A program made the translations under genes and the position numbers. DNA of 64,000 nucleotides, taken from positions 35,883,826-35,947,825 of the forward strand of contig NC_063150.1 in NCBI RefSeq assembly GCF_020921035.1. Direction: 5' to 3'. Below are positions 1 through 12,289 of this stretch, one piece after another. The stretch's first letter is position 1. Every line of letters starts with the position of its first letter. Source of the DNA: Rhodamnia argentea. Its lineage: Eukaryota; Streptophyta; Magnoliopsida; Myrtales; Myrtaceae. The notes under the pieces were generated by a model that saw nothing but the letters and a program-made list of their open reading frames with translations, did not search any database and had not been told where the DNA came from.

Positions 1-2983
1 GTGGGGCGATACTGGTATGATTTGGTGACTCTTCCACCACTTTAGGATTTAATCGTCTTGTTCGTACGAACTAATTGGTGGTTAATATTTTTATTGATAC
101 TACATGTTACCATTTTGTTTTTTTGTTATCTTAGTATTTACCTCTACTAAGTGAACTACCACCTCGCACGTGGGCGTGTTGTAAGATCTAGATCCTTAAC
201 CTATCTACTACAAATTCTCCTTATGTATATAGATTCTTTAACTCCTAGTATATTTGAAATATCTATTGAATCTTCCAATGTACAATCATGTAATACACAT
301 TCAATAATCTTGTAAACCGTCTATTTAATAGGGTCAAAACAATATCCTAATAGACAAGGGAATTTGCAATATATGATATTTTTTGCATTACTAAAATAGT
401 TGTATTGGTCTTTTTATTACTAAAACACTACCATATTAAACACTCTATTAAAATAAATGCGTTGTGGATAATAATACGGATAAGTCTTGTAGATCATTAA
501 AATTTTAATATCTAAATTTTCTTGAAAGTCCCATGTTGAGGGTAGTATTTGGGATTTTTGTGAATAAACATACTATAATTTTATATTAAAGTTTGGAGCA
601 CTCTACCTAATTCCGGTGATATCTTTTGAAATCTTCTGCCTTTCTTTGTTTAAAATTTTCCCCATGATTTCTACATGGGCGCCCTAATTTATTGTTTTAT
701 TGGGGCGGAGGTGTGGTTCGTACCATCTTGTCTATTTAAAACATGACACACATCTATGTGAATTGTCGAGTGGGTTTGAATATTTTTATCGGGAATAGGG
801 TATTTGGGCGGCTTTGGGGGCATTATCAAACCAATTGAAATACTTTGTTTATTAAATTATATTCTTCTAAACTTGCCTATTATTTTAATATTATGAGCGA
901 TGTTTTATCAAACTCGGAATGCAATAGTCTTTTTGATCGTCAATGTCACCTATCCAATGACACGTGACACCCATATAGATGAATTTGCCAAGGCCCTAAA
1001 ATTTTTTTTTTCTGTATTGAATTTAAAATTTTGCTAAGATTTTTATTTTTATAAGTGAAACTTTGCGTTTAAGAGTATTTTTAGAATAGTTGGGCTTGGA
1101 CCTGGTTTATCAAATTTTTTTAAATTTTATTAAACGGAGCATGATTAAGGGCAACTTTACCTAATATTTGTTTTTAAAGGGTTTTAAGGAAAAAAAAAAA
1201 AAGAGGAAGTGGCGCCGGAAATTTGTTGTTGCGTTTGTCGATTTTATGCCGCGGAATGTTGCCTTTCGTAAATTTATATGTTTTTTATTTATAATTTACT
1301 TTTGTTTGGGGGTTTGGGGGGGGTTTCCTTGATCTTTGTTGTTGGCGTTTTGGTTTTTTTGGATTTTGGTTTGTGTTGTGATTTATATTGTTGGATTGAA
1401 ATGGGGTGTATTTAGGATTTTTTAATTTTTTTTTATTTTAAGACGGGGGGGCTTTTTTTTTTTTGGGGCGCCACTAGCCTAAAGTGCCAATCATAAAATG
1501 AAATGAACTTTATTTTAAATAAATGATTAAATTGTTCTTATTTTAAAAAAAAGGATATAACTAAAGATATTTTTTATCATTTATTTATTTTAATTTTCTT
1601 TTCTTTACTTTTCTTTCCTTTTTTTCCCTTACTTTTCACCCGTGAGAGGCCACAGGCGAGGCCAGCTCTCGCTAGATTTAGGCGAGGGTTGTCAAGCCCT
1701 CGCAACAAAGAAAAAAAGAAACGGGAAAAAATTTAAAAAAATGCAAATGACAAAAAATACCCTTGATCAAGCCTATTTTTTTTTTTAAATAATGAGGGTA
1801 GTTTGAGCTTTTATATGAAATAACCTCTACTTTAGCCTTTTAATTAAAATAATAATAACATTTCAAATCATTATTTTGAAGTTTCCCAAGAAAATTTTAT
1901 GCAAGCAATTTCCTTAGTCGTTGATTTAAGGATTGTAACGGGAAGCTCTTGAGATGATGACTTCATCGAGAGGATGCAACTGTGAGACCCGTAATCATGC
2001 CCAATCTCCTCGACGCGTTGTCTACTTTTCGAATCTTATTAAACTCGCCAATCTCTTTTTTGTTAATCCTTCGTAATGCTCAAGATTTGCATGGAATTCA
2101 TTCCGCAATGGAAAATAATCACACAAACAGAATAAAGCAAGAAGCGAAACATAATTAATGTACATCTTTTGGTGTGTTTGCTTCGAGAAGAATTTCATGA
2201 TAAAGGAAAAATGACTTTTTAGAAAAATTATTTTTCAAAAAAATTATTTTCCCCTTCTCAAGGTTGGAGAAATGATTTTCTCGACACTAATTACATAAAC
2301 GGTTAATCATTGAATGATCGTTTTTTGCAAACCAAATGCGTGAAAGTCTAAAAAACTAGTTGGCAAAAAATTCTTTCACCCACACAAATACACCCCGTAA
2401 AGTTCTCCACTTTGCTTCTGCTGAGTGAATATGGTAATTTTTCTCGACAACGTTGCAGTCTCTCTTAGCCAATGTTAGATCCCCCATCGTCATCCATGGG
2501 ATCCAAATTCACTCAAGATTGACTCATGAGCACCTTCTCAAGAACGTCAAGAGTGTCATCTCTTCTGGATAAGACGTGAAGGAGCTCAGAGACCTACATG
2601 AGATTCTGCAGCAGCAGCCAGTCCGAGTAAAGATTTCCATTATTGGTTCCTGATGAGATCGCCACCCAAAAGAGAAAGAACTGAACCATTGTGGACATGT
2701 TGGAACAGTTAGCCTCGAGCGTGTCATTTCATGCTGTAACATAAAGAAAAGAAAAAGAAGGGAAAGAAGGAAGATATTCTGCAGAAATATTCTCTCGATA
2801 TACTAATCTGGTATTTACCATATATTTCACCTTTCTATGATGGGAAAACCCGGAAAAGAGATGCATACTTATCGTCATGACCTCATCTGTCACCACCTTA
2901 CCTTTCTCACACTGTGTTAATATTTCCACCACCGCCTAACTTACCTCGTGTCATGTCGTCCCAGATGTATATCCCATTGCTTC
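1..2983. other. AT-rich intergenic DNA, no gene recognised
   Basis: No ORF here resembles a known protein. The stretch is AT-rich with many homopolymer runs, especially around 1,190-1,460 (long A, G and T runs), which may hide sequence errors. A short GC-rich patch near 1,640-1,700 with palindromic CTCGC/GCGAG words resembles the centres of the foldback elements found later, so this may be a decayed copy. On the minus strand at 2,524-2,690 one frame reads like a short hydrophobic leader (MSTMVQFFLFWVA) but meets a stop after about 35 codons and matches no family I know. Confidence 0.5.
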
Positions 2984-3086
2984 AACCAACTCCATAGCCA
3001 AAGCTTTCACTTTCACCCACAAAGCACACTCCACAGAACCAACTCCATAGCCAAAGCTTTCACTTCCACCCACAAAGCACACTCCA

Positions 3087-3090
<4 letters not shown>
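2984..3090 (+). repeat. 53-bp direct tandem duplication in the DUF506 leader
   Basis: Two nearly identical 53-bp units lie head to tail (2984-3036 and 3037-3090), each beginning AACCAACTCCATAGCCAAAG and differing by about one base. They lie just before the GA tract and start codon of the DUF506 gene, so they are probably in its promoter or 5' UTR. Confidence 0.85.
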
Positions 3091-3117
<27 letters not shown>

Positions 3118-3130
3118 AGAGAGAGAGAGA
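3088..3130 (+). repeat. (GA)n microsatellite before the DUF506 start codon
   Basis: An almost pure GA tract with one GGGGG interruption runs directly into the ATG at 3130. GA/CT tracts in 5' UTRs are common in plant genes and can bind GAGA-binding BBR/BPC proteins. Whether this one does is inference. Confidence 0.85.
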
Positions 3131-4438
3131 TGGATAACATGGAAGAAGATGAGAAGCTGGTTCAGATGGTCCAAGACTTCATCGAATCTGATGACTACCC
3201 ATCATCACCATCTTCATCATCTTCCTCCCGGTGCTTGGAAGCTTCTGATAATCATCACCACTCCTATTACTTTGCCTTGAGGGTATATTCACCTGCTTTC
3301 ATTGGGTCTTCTCTTTTCCCTGTTTGCATACGAGTTCTGAACTCAATTTTTGTTTAGGGTGTGCTTGAAAGCGGAACACGAGCTGAGGTTGATGTCCTCA
3401 AGAGTGTGTTGAAGCACATGAGACGCAAGAGGGTCACAGAGAAGACCACGGGCTTGAAGAGATGGTTGGTGATGCGGCTGAAGATGGATGGCTTCCATGC
3501 TTCTCTCTGCCACACTTCTTGGGTCACCTCCTTCTGTTGCCCCGGCGGTGGGTCTCTCTCTCTCTCTCTGTGTGCCGGCAAATTCAACCAATTAGGGTGG
3601 TGGCGGGTGGGGCCGCGCGCCTTGTCTTGCTCCTCTTTCTTTTTTGTCTGTGTGTCCTTCAGGTGAAAGGGGGAAAGTTCGAGCGAGCGTACGGTAGTTT
3701 TCTTTTGTAGTGTCTGTATTTCAAAAACGAAGAAATAACTGGGAAAATTGCTTCTCTTTCGTCCATGAAATCAGTCGCTTTCTGCCAAAAACTTGACAAA
3801 ACGAGTGATTTAGCACAAAAATGGAAGAGGGTGTCTTGAATTGTAACCTTCCATGCATCGGAAAGTAAGCTAAATGTGAACTAGCTAATCTTTAATTTCT
3901 CTGCGGTGTTCAAACAGGGGATTATGAGTACATCGAAGTGTTGACGAAGGATGAGGATGGCCATCAGAATCATCACCAGCACCATCAGACGAAGAGGCTA
4001 ATAGTGGATGTGGACTTCAAGTCTCAGTTCGAAGTGGCGAGGCCCACACAGAGCTACAGGGAGCTCACGGACGCGCTGCCACTGATCTTCGTCGGGGACG
4101 AGGTCAAGCTCAACCAGATCATCTCCCTCCTCTGCTCGGCGGCCAAGGAGTCGCTTCGGGAGCGAGGCCTCTACTTGCCTCCATGGAGGACCACCGCTTA
4201 CATGCTCTCCAAGTGGCTCTCCGAGAGCCGCATCGGAGACCCAGTTTCAAGAACCGTCGGTACTGCCGGTGGCGCCTCAACCGCAGGCGACAGAAAAGAT
4301 GGCGATCCCGCGCACAAGATCAAGAACGGTGCTGCTTTCCTGCCCAAATCTATGGTGAAATCCAAGAAGGGCGATCTGGGTAATCGTGGGTCCGGCCTGT
4401 CTAGCCAATTCTCGAACATGAGCATCAACTGCTGCTGA
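3130..4438 (+). CDS. DUF506 (PDDEXK-like) family protein
   Basis: Three coding exons: 3130-3282, 3358-3547 and 3918-4438, giving 287 residues; both introns are GT-AG and the phases join cleanly. The product belongs to plant DUF506 (PF04720). Visible hallmarks are the basic DGFHASLCHTSW segment (about residues 95-106), GDYEYIEV at the exon 2/3 junction (115-122), RLIVDVDFKSQFEVARPT (141-158), LPLIFVGDE, and PPWRTTAYMLSKW toward the C-terminus. A Ser-rich run at about 24-33 and a His-rich loop at about 130-137 look like disordered linkers. The biochemical role of most members is unknown; the family shows remote similarity to PDDEXK nucleases, and the Arabidopsis member RXR1 represses root-hair growth. 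The start is supported by the preceding GA-rich leader and the family-like MEEDEKLVQMVQDFIES beginning. No neighbour suggests a specific function. Confidence 0.93.
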
Positions 4439-4723
4439 TTAGAGTGAATTAATTCTGACTTTTGATGTTTGTTTCGGACAAGGAAATTGTCCAAGATTTT
4501 GACGAATTTTGGGCTGGTGAGTGAGTGATCTGTCTCGAAGTGAAGAGGAAAACGTAATTTTCTTTTTGTTGATGAGGAGTTAATAAATATTGAACCGATT
4601 ATTGCCCTACATTAATTGGTGAATAGCCTTTCTTCAATTGTCTAAATAATTTATTTATCCAGGATAGAATTCTTTAGGGCTATGCTTTTTTCACTTCCTT
4701 GATGGCTAAAACACTTGTTAACG
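4439..4723. other. DUF506 3' flank
   Basis: AT-rich sequence just after the stop codon, presumably holding the 3' UTR and polyadenylation region. Candidate AATAAA-like words occur near 4,580-4,590 (TTAATAAATATTG). Nothing else is recognised. Confidence 0.5.
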
Positions 4724-4733
4724 AAGTATTTTG

Positions 4734-5398
4734 AGGAGAAGTGTCAAAAAAGTCCTAAACCTATTACAGTAGTACAAATTCAATTCTAAATCTTTTTTAT
4801 GCCAATTCAGTCTTAAACCTTTTGCATTTGTGCCAATTAAGTTCTAAATTTTTATTGGTATTAATTCAGTCCTAAACATTTTATATTAGTGTTAATTCAG
4901 TCTCAAATCTTTTATATTTATATCAATTGAGTTAATTCCACTAATTTTGATCGGAAATCACTGATGTAGACATCGATTGTCCTACGTGGCACTACTAGCG
5001 CTAACTTGGACATTTTTTTAATGTTATTCTAATATTTCAAATAATTTTTAAGCATTTTTTTGGTTTTTTAAAAAATATTTTTAAAAAGTATTTAAAATAT
5101 CAAAAAAAATATTTAAAAAATCTACATTAGCGTTAACCGTGCCACATGGGTTAATTAATGTTCACATTAGTGATTTCATGCCAAAATTTACCTAATTAAC
5201 TCAATTTGCATAAATACAAAATATTTAGAACTAAATTGGCACTAATGCAAAAGGTTTAAAACTGAATTGACATTAATAAAAAGTTTATAATTGAATTGAC
5301 ACAAATGCAAAAGGTTTAGGATTGAATTGACACCCAAAAGATTTAGGATTGAATTAATACTAATACAATAGATTTAAGACTTTTTTGACACTTTTTCC
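4734..5398. mobile_element. Foldback family 1, copy A: Mutator-like MITE with 10-bp TSD
   Basis: A 665-bp foldback element. The left end AGGAGAAGTGTCAAAAAAGT is matched, inverted, by the right end ACTTTTTTGACACTTTTTCC, and complementarity continues inward through repeated 'caattcagtcctaaacc'-type words. The 10-mer AAGTATTTTG lies immediately outside both ends (4724-4733 and 5399-5408). Exact 9-11 bp duplications with long inverted repeats are the mark of Mutator-like elements. It has no coding capacity and would need a transposase supplied from elsewhere. Confidence 0.85.
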
Positions 5399-5714
5399 AA
5401 GTATTTTGCCCATTTTACTCATGAGTCCGACCTTTCACCATCCGAGACTTATTCCCTTTTTTTTTTTTTTTTTTTGGGGGGGGGGGGAGGGGCATTTTCC
5501 TTCCTTGCCTTCCTTAACTTTTTCTCTCCTGGAGACAATTATCTTCCTTCCTCGTACTTTTTATAACGTTATTTTCTCGTGGAGTTGTAGAGGATGCCAC
5601 AAGTGATATCAAGTGAGGCCACAACAAGCCTGAGGCGGCGAGGCTCCACGTTGGAGATCTCCATCTGGTACTCGCCATTGGAGACCTTCTTGGGCAGCAT
5701 CCGACTTCGACATC

Positions 5715-6046
5715 TTCGATGTGCTGGTCACTATCCGCCCGACAGACCGTTGGCTTCGCTATAATGCCGCTTCGAGGGCCATGACATGGCGGAGAAGAGT
5801 GATATCTAGTTCTCCATCCGAATTGGCACCTGAGCCGACAACGCTTTCTCTAAGGCCTGGAGCTCAACTGCGCTGTGCGTGGCTCACACGCACTCGAAGG
5901 TCTACCAGTCTCCGAATCTGTGGCACATGTGGGTGATGGTGATCGAAGCTCAGGACCTCCACCTCGCTGAATCTGCCGCCAGTGATGAGGGTCAAGGAGC
6001 ACTTGGAGTTCCGGTCCCTGTGAACGGGGCTAGGGTGAAAGAGTAG
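5715..6046 (+). pseudogene. MCTP/QUIRKY-like multiple C2 domain protein, relic fragment
   Basis: The open frame 5837-6046 (70 codons, ending in TAG) contains AWSS, then HSKVYQSPNLW, then VIEAQDLHLA. This is the linker and first strand of a C2 domain typical of plant multiple C2-domain and transmembrane-region proteins (family sequence of the type RSKVYQSPKLWYLRV.VIEAQDL). Weaker resemblance extends upstream to about 5715 in other frames. The rest of the family's roughly 800-1000 residues, including the other C2 domains and C-terminal membrane region, is absent, and the frame decays right after the match. I read it as a transduplicated or decayed gene fragment. It lies 0.3 kb from foldback copy A. 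Confidence 0.62.
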
Positions 6047-7440
6047 AGTTTCTTGACATGTTGATCTAATTGTTTGTTGCCCTTGATGACACCTCCATGA
6101 CGAGGAGTTAAAGCACTTTTTTTTTTAAGGTGGTGTTTCAGCCTGGATTATTTTCTAGTTTCTGACACGAATATAATGAACAAGCGTGTCTGCAATTGAA
6201 TTTGAGCTTCAAGCTGTGGGTGTTTCATTCTGTTTTTTGAGGAACTATTTCACCCCGACTCTCTCTCCCAGTCTTCATACCAAGTTTTACAAATAGCGTG
6301 GGAAGAAGAAAATTCCCTGGAGAGAGAAGGAGAGGGCAAGAAGACGAAGGAGAGTGCGACCCGCAAGAAAAGAAAATGAAAAACAATCGAGGAGAGGGAA
6401 CGCTTTAACTTTCAGACTCTGTAATGTGGGACCCATGAAGCGCGATCCAATTCTTTATCCTTAAGTCTATGCTTTGTTTCTTTTTATTATCAAAATAATT
6501 TATGGAACATGTGGTGCTTTTTTTTAATGTATTTATGCCGTTAATGAAAGGAGTATGGAAGGCATGCATAAAGATGGAGGAAATGAACTATTGGGGGTGG
6601 ATCACACTTCCCATAAACAAGAAAGCATGAGGGTCCCGCCATAGTTTGGATTTGGGCGCATGAATAACTGCTGCTATCTATACTCTTTTTCACTTGTAAT
6701 TAAGTAATATAATAAGAGGTGCGAGATGCTAATTATAGTGTAATCATCTACTGGATGTAACTCTAGTTTAAGGGTAAATGAAGATAAAAACCTTGTGTCT
6801 GGATTTCTCTTTCTTACTTTTACGCTTTACTTCGTTGTAACCATGAGCCGAACCTTAACATGAACGAATGAAGAGAGGGTGAAGCGGGCATGATAAAATG
6901 GTATATTTGTAAATGAAGCCGCTAGCCTGATCGTCTTGTCATTATTTTTGACCATACGATATTTCAATTAATAAGCGTTTTACGCAAAACACGCAATGAT
7001 GATGTGTGGATCTATGATAAAAAATAACTAACAGTACTATCAGGGAAACATTTTCCATCAGTAAATATACCATCACAAATAGAGAGGAGCATTGTTCCAC
7101 TTTCCTTCTATTCGAACTTTGGTAAGAAGAGTCTATATTGATCAAATAATGGGCTCGAATTTAATGTTTTATTTTTTATTTTTTAAATTAAGTCATATTT
7201 GATTTGAACAAACCTTTCCTTTTTAAATAAATTGGTTGAGATCATTGCTATATAAATTAATTCTATTTTGTTCATACTTCATTGACATTTAAGTTCGGTG
7301 ACAATCGTAGAATATAAGGTGACGGATCCAAATAGATTGAGAGGCGGCTAGATGAAGATCATGCAAAATATTTTTTGTTAGAAGAATAAATAGAAAACCT
7401 TTACAAGATGAATTGAAATGGACATATACCGGCCAACATG
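6047..7440. other. Intergenic, nothing recognised
   Basis: AT-rich DNA with no credible coding region on either strand. The ORFs of 67-78 codons at 6,942-7,145 and 7,289-7,525 have no family features. Confidence 0.5.
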
Positions 7441-7650
7441 GCATGATGGGAGTAGGACCTGAGTAAGTTGATTTTTCTACTTTTGGAGAAAAGTAATTTT
7501 TTTTTATTTCTTCAAGTGATTCCAAAAGTACTTTTGAAGCAAAAAAATGTTTTAGAAATAGAAAAATAAAGCTGTGTATTAGTAGAATTTCTGCTTGAGA
7601 AGTGCTTCTAGAGCAGAAATTCTACACCAAAATGTTGTCATCCGCGCCCG
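7441..7650. repeat. Decayed Tourist-type MITE copy (related to 35420-35674)
   Basis: The stretch has the same composition as the intact element at 35,420: AGTAGAATTTCTGCTTGAGA, then AGTGCTTCTAGAGCAGAAAT as its inverted partner, and CTTTTGGAGAAAAG words. It ends near GTTGTCATCCGCGCCC, close to the intact right end GTTGCTATGAGCGCCC. No clean left terminus or target duplication remains. Confidence 0.5.
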
Positions 7651-9580
7651 TGTCTTCATGTTGTTCTATTGGGTCTCGTGTCATTGATCTTTTTCATCGT
7701 GAGTAATGTTGCATGGTAGTCTCGAATGAATTTTGATGGTAACAAAACTTAACTTATGGTTCAAATTCGAGAATAACATGAGTCGGATTTTGCTTAGTAT
7801 GGAAAATTGCAAAAGGAAAAGGAAAAGGAAAGGTGTAGAGTCAAGGATAAGTCCTGCAATCGTTCAGACAGGGGGCAGCAGAACCAAGCATAAGTATTGC
7901 AATTAGTCATACGGTTGCAATACGTGCTTCTTAAGGATGGATTTTGTCCAAAAAATCTCAAACCTCTTGTACTATAAATTGTCATTTCAAATTTTCAATA
8001 TCAGCGGATATTTTTTTGAAACATTCCTGATATTTTTCTGCATTTTCTTTTCTTTTCTTTTTAGTTTTTCTTTATTTTCTTTATTTCCCTTAGGCTGTGA
8101 TGTCGTCACGTGTGGCCGACGACCTCCACTAGCCATCGCCGAGGCTCCAACGACTAGCAAGGTTTTGGATATAGTGTTTTTGAAGAATTTTATCGAGATT
8201 TTTTAAGGAGGATTCCATCGATACAACATCTATCAGATTCAATAAGGTTCAAATTTGGAGTGTTACAAGGCTGCATGTCGCAATCCGGACATTTTTGTTA
8301 GATAGAATAATATTGGATCGGATAGGATTTTAGATACCCATACAATTTTTGCTGACGTCCAGATATAGGATAAATTCATCATTATCCTATTCCATCCGAT
8401 GTTTGTTAACGTCCAGATATAGGATGGATTCATCCTTATCCAATTGAGTGCACTGTTAAAATTAAAAATAAACAATGGAACTTGTAAAAACTATCCATCC
8501 GTTTACAATCCCCATCCATGTCGGACACCTCCCCTTCCCAGTGTTTTCGAGGGCTCCCTCTCCTTCTTCGACATCCCTTTTGCCACCCTCAACCAACCCG
8601 ACGAATGAGGATAACCATTTAAATATTGTTTCTAAAAGTTTTACGGAATTGACAAAGTTGACAAAAGGAGAAAAATTGGGCATTCTTTAGGGGTTTTTGA
8701 ATTCATCTTTTACTTAGAGATTGTAATCAAGATAACCATTTAAATATTGGTCCTAAAAGTTCACAAGAATGGCAAACCCATTTGTAAATGCACCATAGAG
8801 TGGTTGTTCTTGGGGAGAAGGCATTTGTCTATGTGAGAGATGTGAAGTACCCTCTGTAATCGCTAGGAGTGATCGGTTCCGGAGCATTTTGGTTCCCACA
8901 CCGGAACCAAAAACCGGATCGAAGGGGCCGATTTCCAATTTTCGAAATTAGGGATAGGAACGGAGGTGCCTCGAACCACGGGTGGTCTTGTGGAACCCGG
9001 TTTCCAAGATAAAATATTACATGGAGGATTTTCAACATTATCTAAGTTCTCAAAGCATCTGCACTTTATTTAACATATGGGGATTGGTGATGAGAAGTTC
9101 AAGACAGATTCCGTCTGATCCCAACTGTCCCTGGCAACCCACACAAAATGTTATTATATACTACGTAGCCATGGGTTGGTGAACAAAGGACATCTCAAAC
9201 CATATCAACCATATCCAAAAGGAATTCACATAGAAAAAAGCAAAAGAACAAAGGGCAGCTAATCAGAACAAGAGGGACATGGAAATTTTAATTCCACGGG
9301 AAAACCAGTGGCCATTGGAAAACAAGTGGCGTAAAACAAGGGGGCAGTCTTTGAATCTGGCGCGCCCTAAATGCAGTTTCCTTCATTTCTTCTGCAGAAT
9401 CTGGTTTTGTCTTGTTGCTTCAAAGTGGACAATGATTTGACAGGACAGGAACATAACTTAGACGGTCTCTTCGAAGGTTGCAGGTAAGATCATGCGAAAG
9501 TAGCTAAAAAAGAGAGAGAGAGAGAGAGGAGGAGGAGAGCCTACTTCAACAATCTTGGTGTGAGTAACAATTTATCCGTT
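7651..9580. other. Intergenic repeat-rich DNA
   Basis: No gene recognised. Besides the 54-bp tandem pair, a block of about 35 bp beginning GATAACCATTTAAATATTG occurs twice, near 8,610 and 8,731. The stretch 8,860-8,960 is rich in GGAACC/GGTTCC words (GATCGGTTCCGGAGC, CACCGGAACCAAAAACCGG) shared with repeats near 34.1, 50.2 and 60.3 kb. Confidence 0.5.
8347..8450. repeat. Short tandem duplication, 54-bp period
   Basis: The segment GACGTCCAGATATAGGATAA near 8,354 recurs as AACGTCCAGATATAGGATGG near 8,408, followed in both cases by ATTCATC.TTATCC. Two copies are seen with a few substitutions. Confidence 0.7.
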
Positions 9581-9586
9581 CGAAAT

Positions 9587-9800
9587 TGGGCATGCATGAT
9601 AACAGTTTTGAAGTAAAATTTTTAGAGTAGAAATTCATCTAATAACTTAATTTTTAGAGCAGTAATTTGCTTAGTTACATAATTTCATTTTACCACTTCT
9701 AGAACATTTTTTTTACTTCGAAAGTGATTTTGGAGCCATTTGAAAAAGTAAAAAAATCAAATTTTGACTAGAAGTTAATTTCTCATAATTAACAATTAAC
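9587..9800. repeat. Decayed Tourist-type MITE copy
   Basis: It begins GGGCATGCATGATAACAG and continues TTTTGAAGTAAAATTTTTAG, then AGAGTAGAAATTCATC. This parallels the left part of the better-preserved element at 35,420 (GGGCGCACATGTTAAC, then TTTTGAAGTAGAATTTCC). The right end is lost. Confidence 0.5.
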
Positions 9801-10423
9801 AGGTTCAAAATTTCCTAGGTTCCATACACACTCGGGAACAAGTATTGACACGAAAGATCTTGTATTTTTATTTGTATTGTGAATTAATTTCATATATATA
9901 TATATATATAAATTTCCAAATTTAAAAGAGATAGTAAAAGATATCTTCTTCTTCTAAAATTATGAAGAGATAAAAAGAAGTAATAAAATAAACAAATTAC
10001 CATGAGGCTGACTGATAGTAAAAAATGCAAACGAGGCTATTTCAACAATTTTTTCTTGGTTGGCATTTATGTTTTCATTATTTTCTATAGTTTTAAAATT
10101 AAACCTCTATTTACAATAAACGCTTATGGAAAATATATACAAGTATGATATGTTAGATCCTTTAATTTTTTAAGTAATGTTCACCGATATAAGAAATATT
10201 TATTTATTTTTTAATTTTGTAGAAAAGAAAAAAAGTACTAAAATGAGGAAATCCCTGGACTAGTAATATTGAGGACAGCTCCCCAAAGATGGATCTTCGT
10301 AGTGCTTATGAAGCAAGCAATGTTTCACAGAACAACAGCATCAACAACTTCTAATTTATTTACAAGGGTAAAAGGAGAGCTCACAAGAAATTCTCCTAGA
10401 TATGATGATGAATTCTACCTTAT
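9801..10423. other. Intergenic, nothing recognised
   Basis: AT-rich spacer with a short TA tract near 9,892-9,910. The 69-codon ORF at 10,269-10,478 runs into the foldback element and is not convincing. Confidence 0.5.
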
Positions 10424-10432
10424 AATAATGAC

Positions 10433-10977
10433 AGAAGAATTATCAAAAAAAGCCATAAAACTATTGCAATTGTGCTAATTCAATCGATTTGACAGGTCGG
10501 CATCGACGTGGCAAATTTTTAATAATATTTTTTGAATTTTTTAAATAAAATTTTTTTTCTTCATTTTTTTTTCTTTTCTTTATTTTTTTGCTTCAAACTA
10601 GCAGCCTCCTGTCGGAGACCGGCCGAGGCTTGGCGGAGGTCGCTGGCCCCTAGGCAAGGGCCTGTGAGCCCTCACCCCTCTTGGTGAGGATCGCAGCCTT
10701 GCCCGGGGCTAGTGACCTTCGCTGGTGGCCGGCAAGCTACCGTCCCAAAGCGAAAAATAAAATAAAGAAAAGGCAGAAAAAATTACTAAAAAATAAATAA
10801 GTAATAAAAAATTAAAAAATATTATTAAAAATTTACCACGACAGCGACGATCGGCCAAATAAAATGAATTGATATAATTATAAAAGGTTTATGACTAAAT
10901 TGATATAGAAAAAAAAAGGTTTAAGCATGAATTGACACAATTGCAATATGTTTAGAATTGTTTTGGTAATTTTTCCT
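10433..10977. mobile_element. Foldback family 1, copy B
   Basis: A 545-bp foldback element. The ends AGAAGAATTATCAAAAAAAG and (inverted) AGGAAAAATTACCAAAACAA are complementary, with internal ACTATTGCAATTGTGC / GACACAATTGCAATATG. The core (about 10,600-10,740) is a GC-rich palindrome of CCGGCC, GAGGTCGCTGGCC and GTGACCTTCGC words. It is flanked by AATAATGAC (10424-10432) and AATATTGAC (10978-10986), a 9-bp target duplication with one mismatch. Confidence 0.78.
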
Positions 10978-10986
10978 AATATTGAC

Positions 10987-12285
10987 CATTACATAGCCTA
11001 AGACCGATAGAAGGTCTTTCACATCTTCTAGTGAAATATATGCACCTTTTTGAATTGCTTGCCCATCAACTTTTGTTTAGCCTCCCGAAGTTGAAATTTG
11101 TGTACCGCAATGATGCCAAAAACCACGAAAGCACTCCAGTGAGATCTGGGGAACACATATATGTGCACGCCACGTAGAATGTCATCACTTTTTATGTGTC
11201 ACATTGTTAAATTATAGTCTACCAAGAAAAAAATGGTCGTTGACAAGTTTAACCTCATCTTATCTCGAGCACTTAAGTGAATATTTATGAAAACATATTC
11301 AAAATACGAACCACCATTTTCAGATCATCATCACGCGGGTTAAAATTCCTAGTCTTTGTTGTTTTTTCCACAATCAAACTAGTGTTCCCTTGCCTAAATC
11401 AAGTAGAGGTCAATGCTGGTACTGTATATAAGGCGTTGCCACCACCCGCTGCCACCAACCAACACCATCTTGAAGTGATGCCACCACCAAAAGATGGCCC
11501 TTGCCCTCACTAGACATCAGTGAGGGTCGACAATTGATCCTCATTGAATCGCCAACGAGGGTCATCAGCCTTTGCCAGTGTTGCAAGGGGTAGCGGTGGG
11601 TGGCCCTCCTCCCTCTCCAATTCGTTATGCGTTTTATTAATGTGACATGTGCCGTAAAACGCGAAGTGGTAAATCGTCCCCACGTCAACAAAATGGATGG
11701 AGGTGACAAATGATCCAATTGTGGAAAGAGGTAAGTTAGGAAATTTGCTCGCACAAAACAAATAAGGGAGTCAATTGGGTGTATATAGCGAGAGTTAGGA
11801 GTTCACTAGCACACTTAAAACTCGTTTAAAAAAAAAAATTCTCTCTCCCTCTCCCCTAGGAGTGCTGGCCGGACCGGCGATGGGGGTGGCCGAAGGGATG
11901 GGTATAATATAATTATTTATTATAAATATAAAAAAATAAAAAAGGACGTGGGTTTATTGGGTTGGTATATAGTTATAGGTATGGGTATTGTTAATTAGCA
12001 GCACCGGAAGATCGGACTACGGTCCGCCGCCGCCTGCAAATTCTGAGGGCCCACCTTCTCTGTCTTTCTACCTCTTTGTCTATAATCTTCAAGATTTCTA
12101 CTTTCGAGCGAATTCAAACGTTGAACATTTAGGAATCTTCTGTGAGAGTTCAAGATTTTTTTTTCTTTGCTTGGATTGTTTTTCTTTTTCTCTCTCACTA
12201 TGTTTTGAGAGTTTATGAGTGTGAATAATTTTCTGCAATTGATCTTGTGTTAATAAGGAGACCAGTTTGGTTCTTCGTTTAGTCA
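10987..12285. other. Intergenic repeat-like DNA
   Basis: No gene recognised. The GC-richer block 11,430-11,640 (CACCACCCGCTGCCACC, CCTCACTAGACATCAGTGAG, palindromic) and the one at 11,860-11,900 look like foldback cores. ORFs up to 114 codons here contain no recognisable domain. Confidence 0.45.
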
Positions 12286-12289
12286 ATAG

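Noticed and set aside
5849..6000. Functional C2-domain gene at the MCTP-like fragment
   Set aside because: Only about 70 codons are recognisable, with a premature stop and no other C2 or membrane domains nearby.
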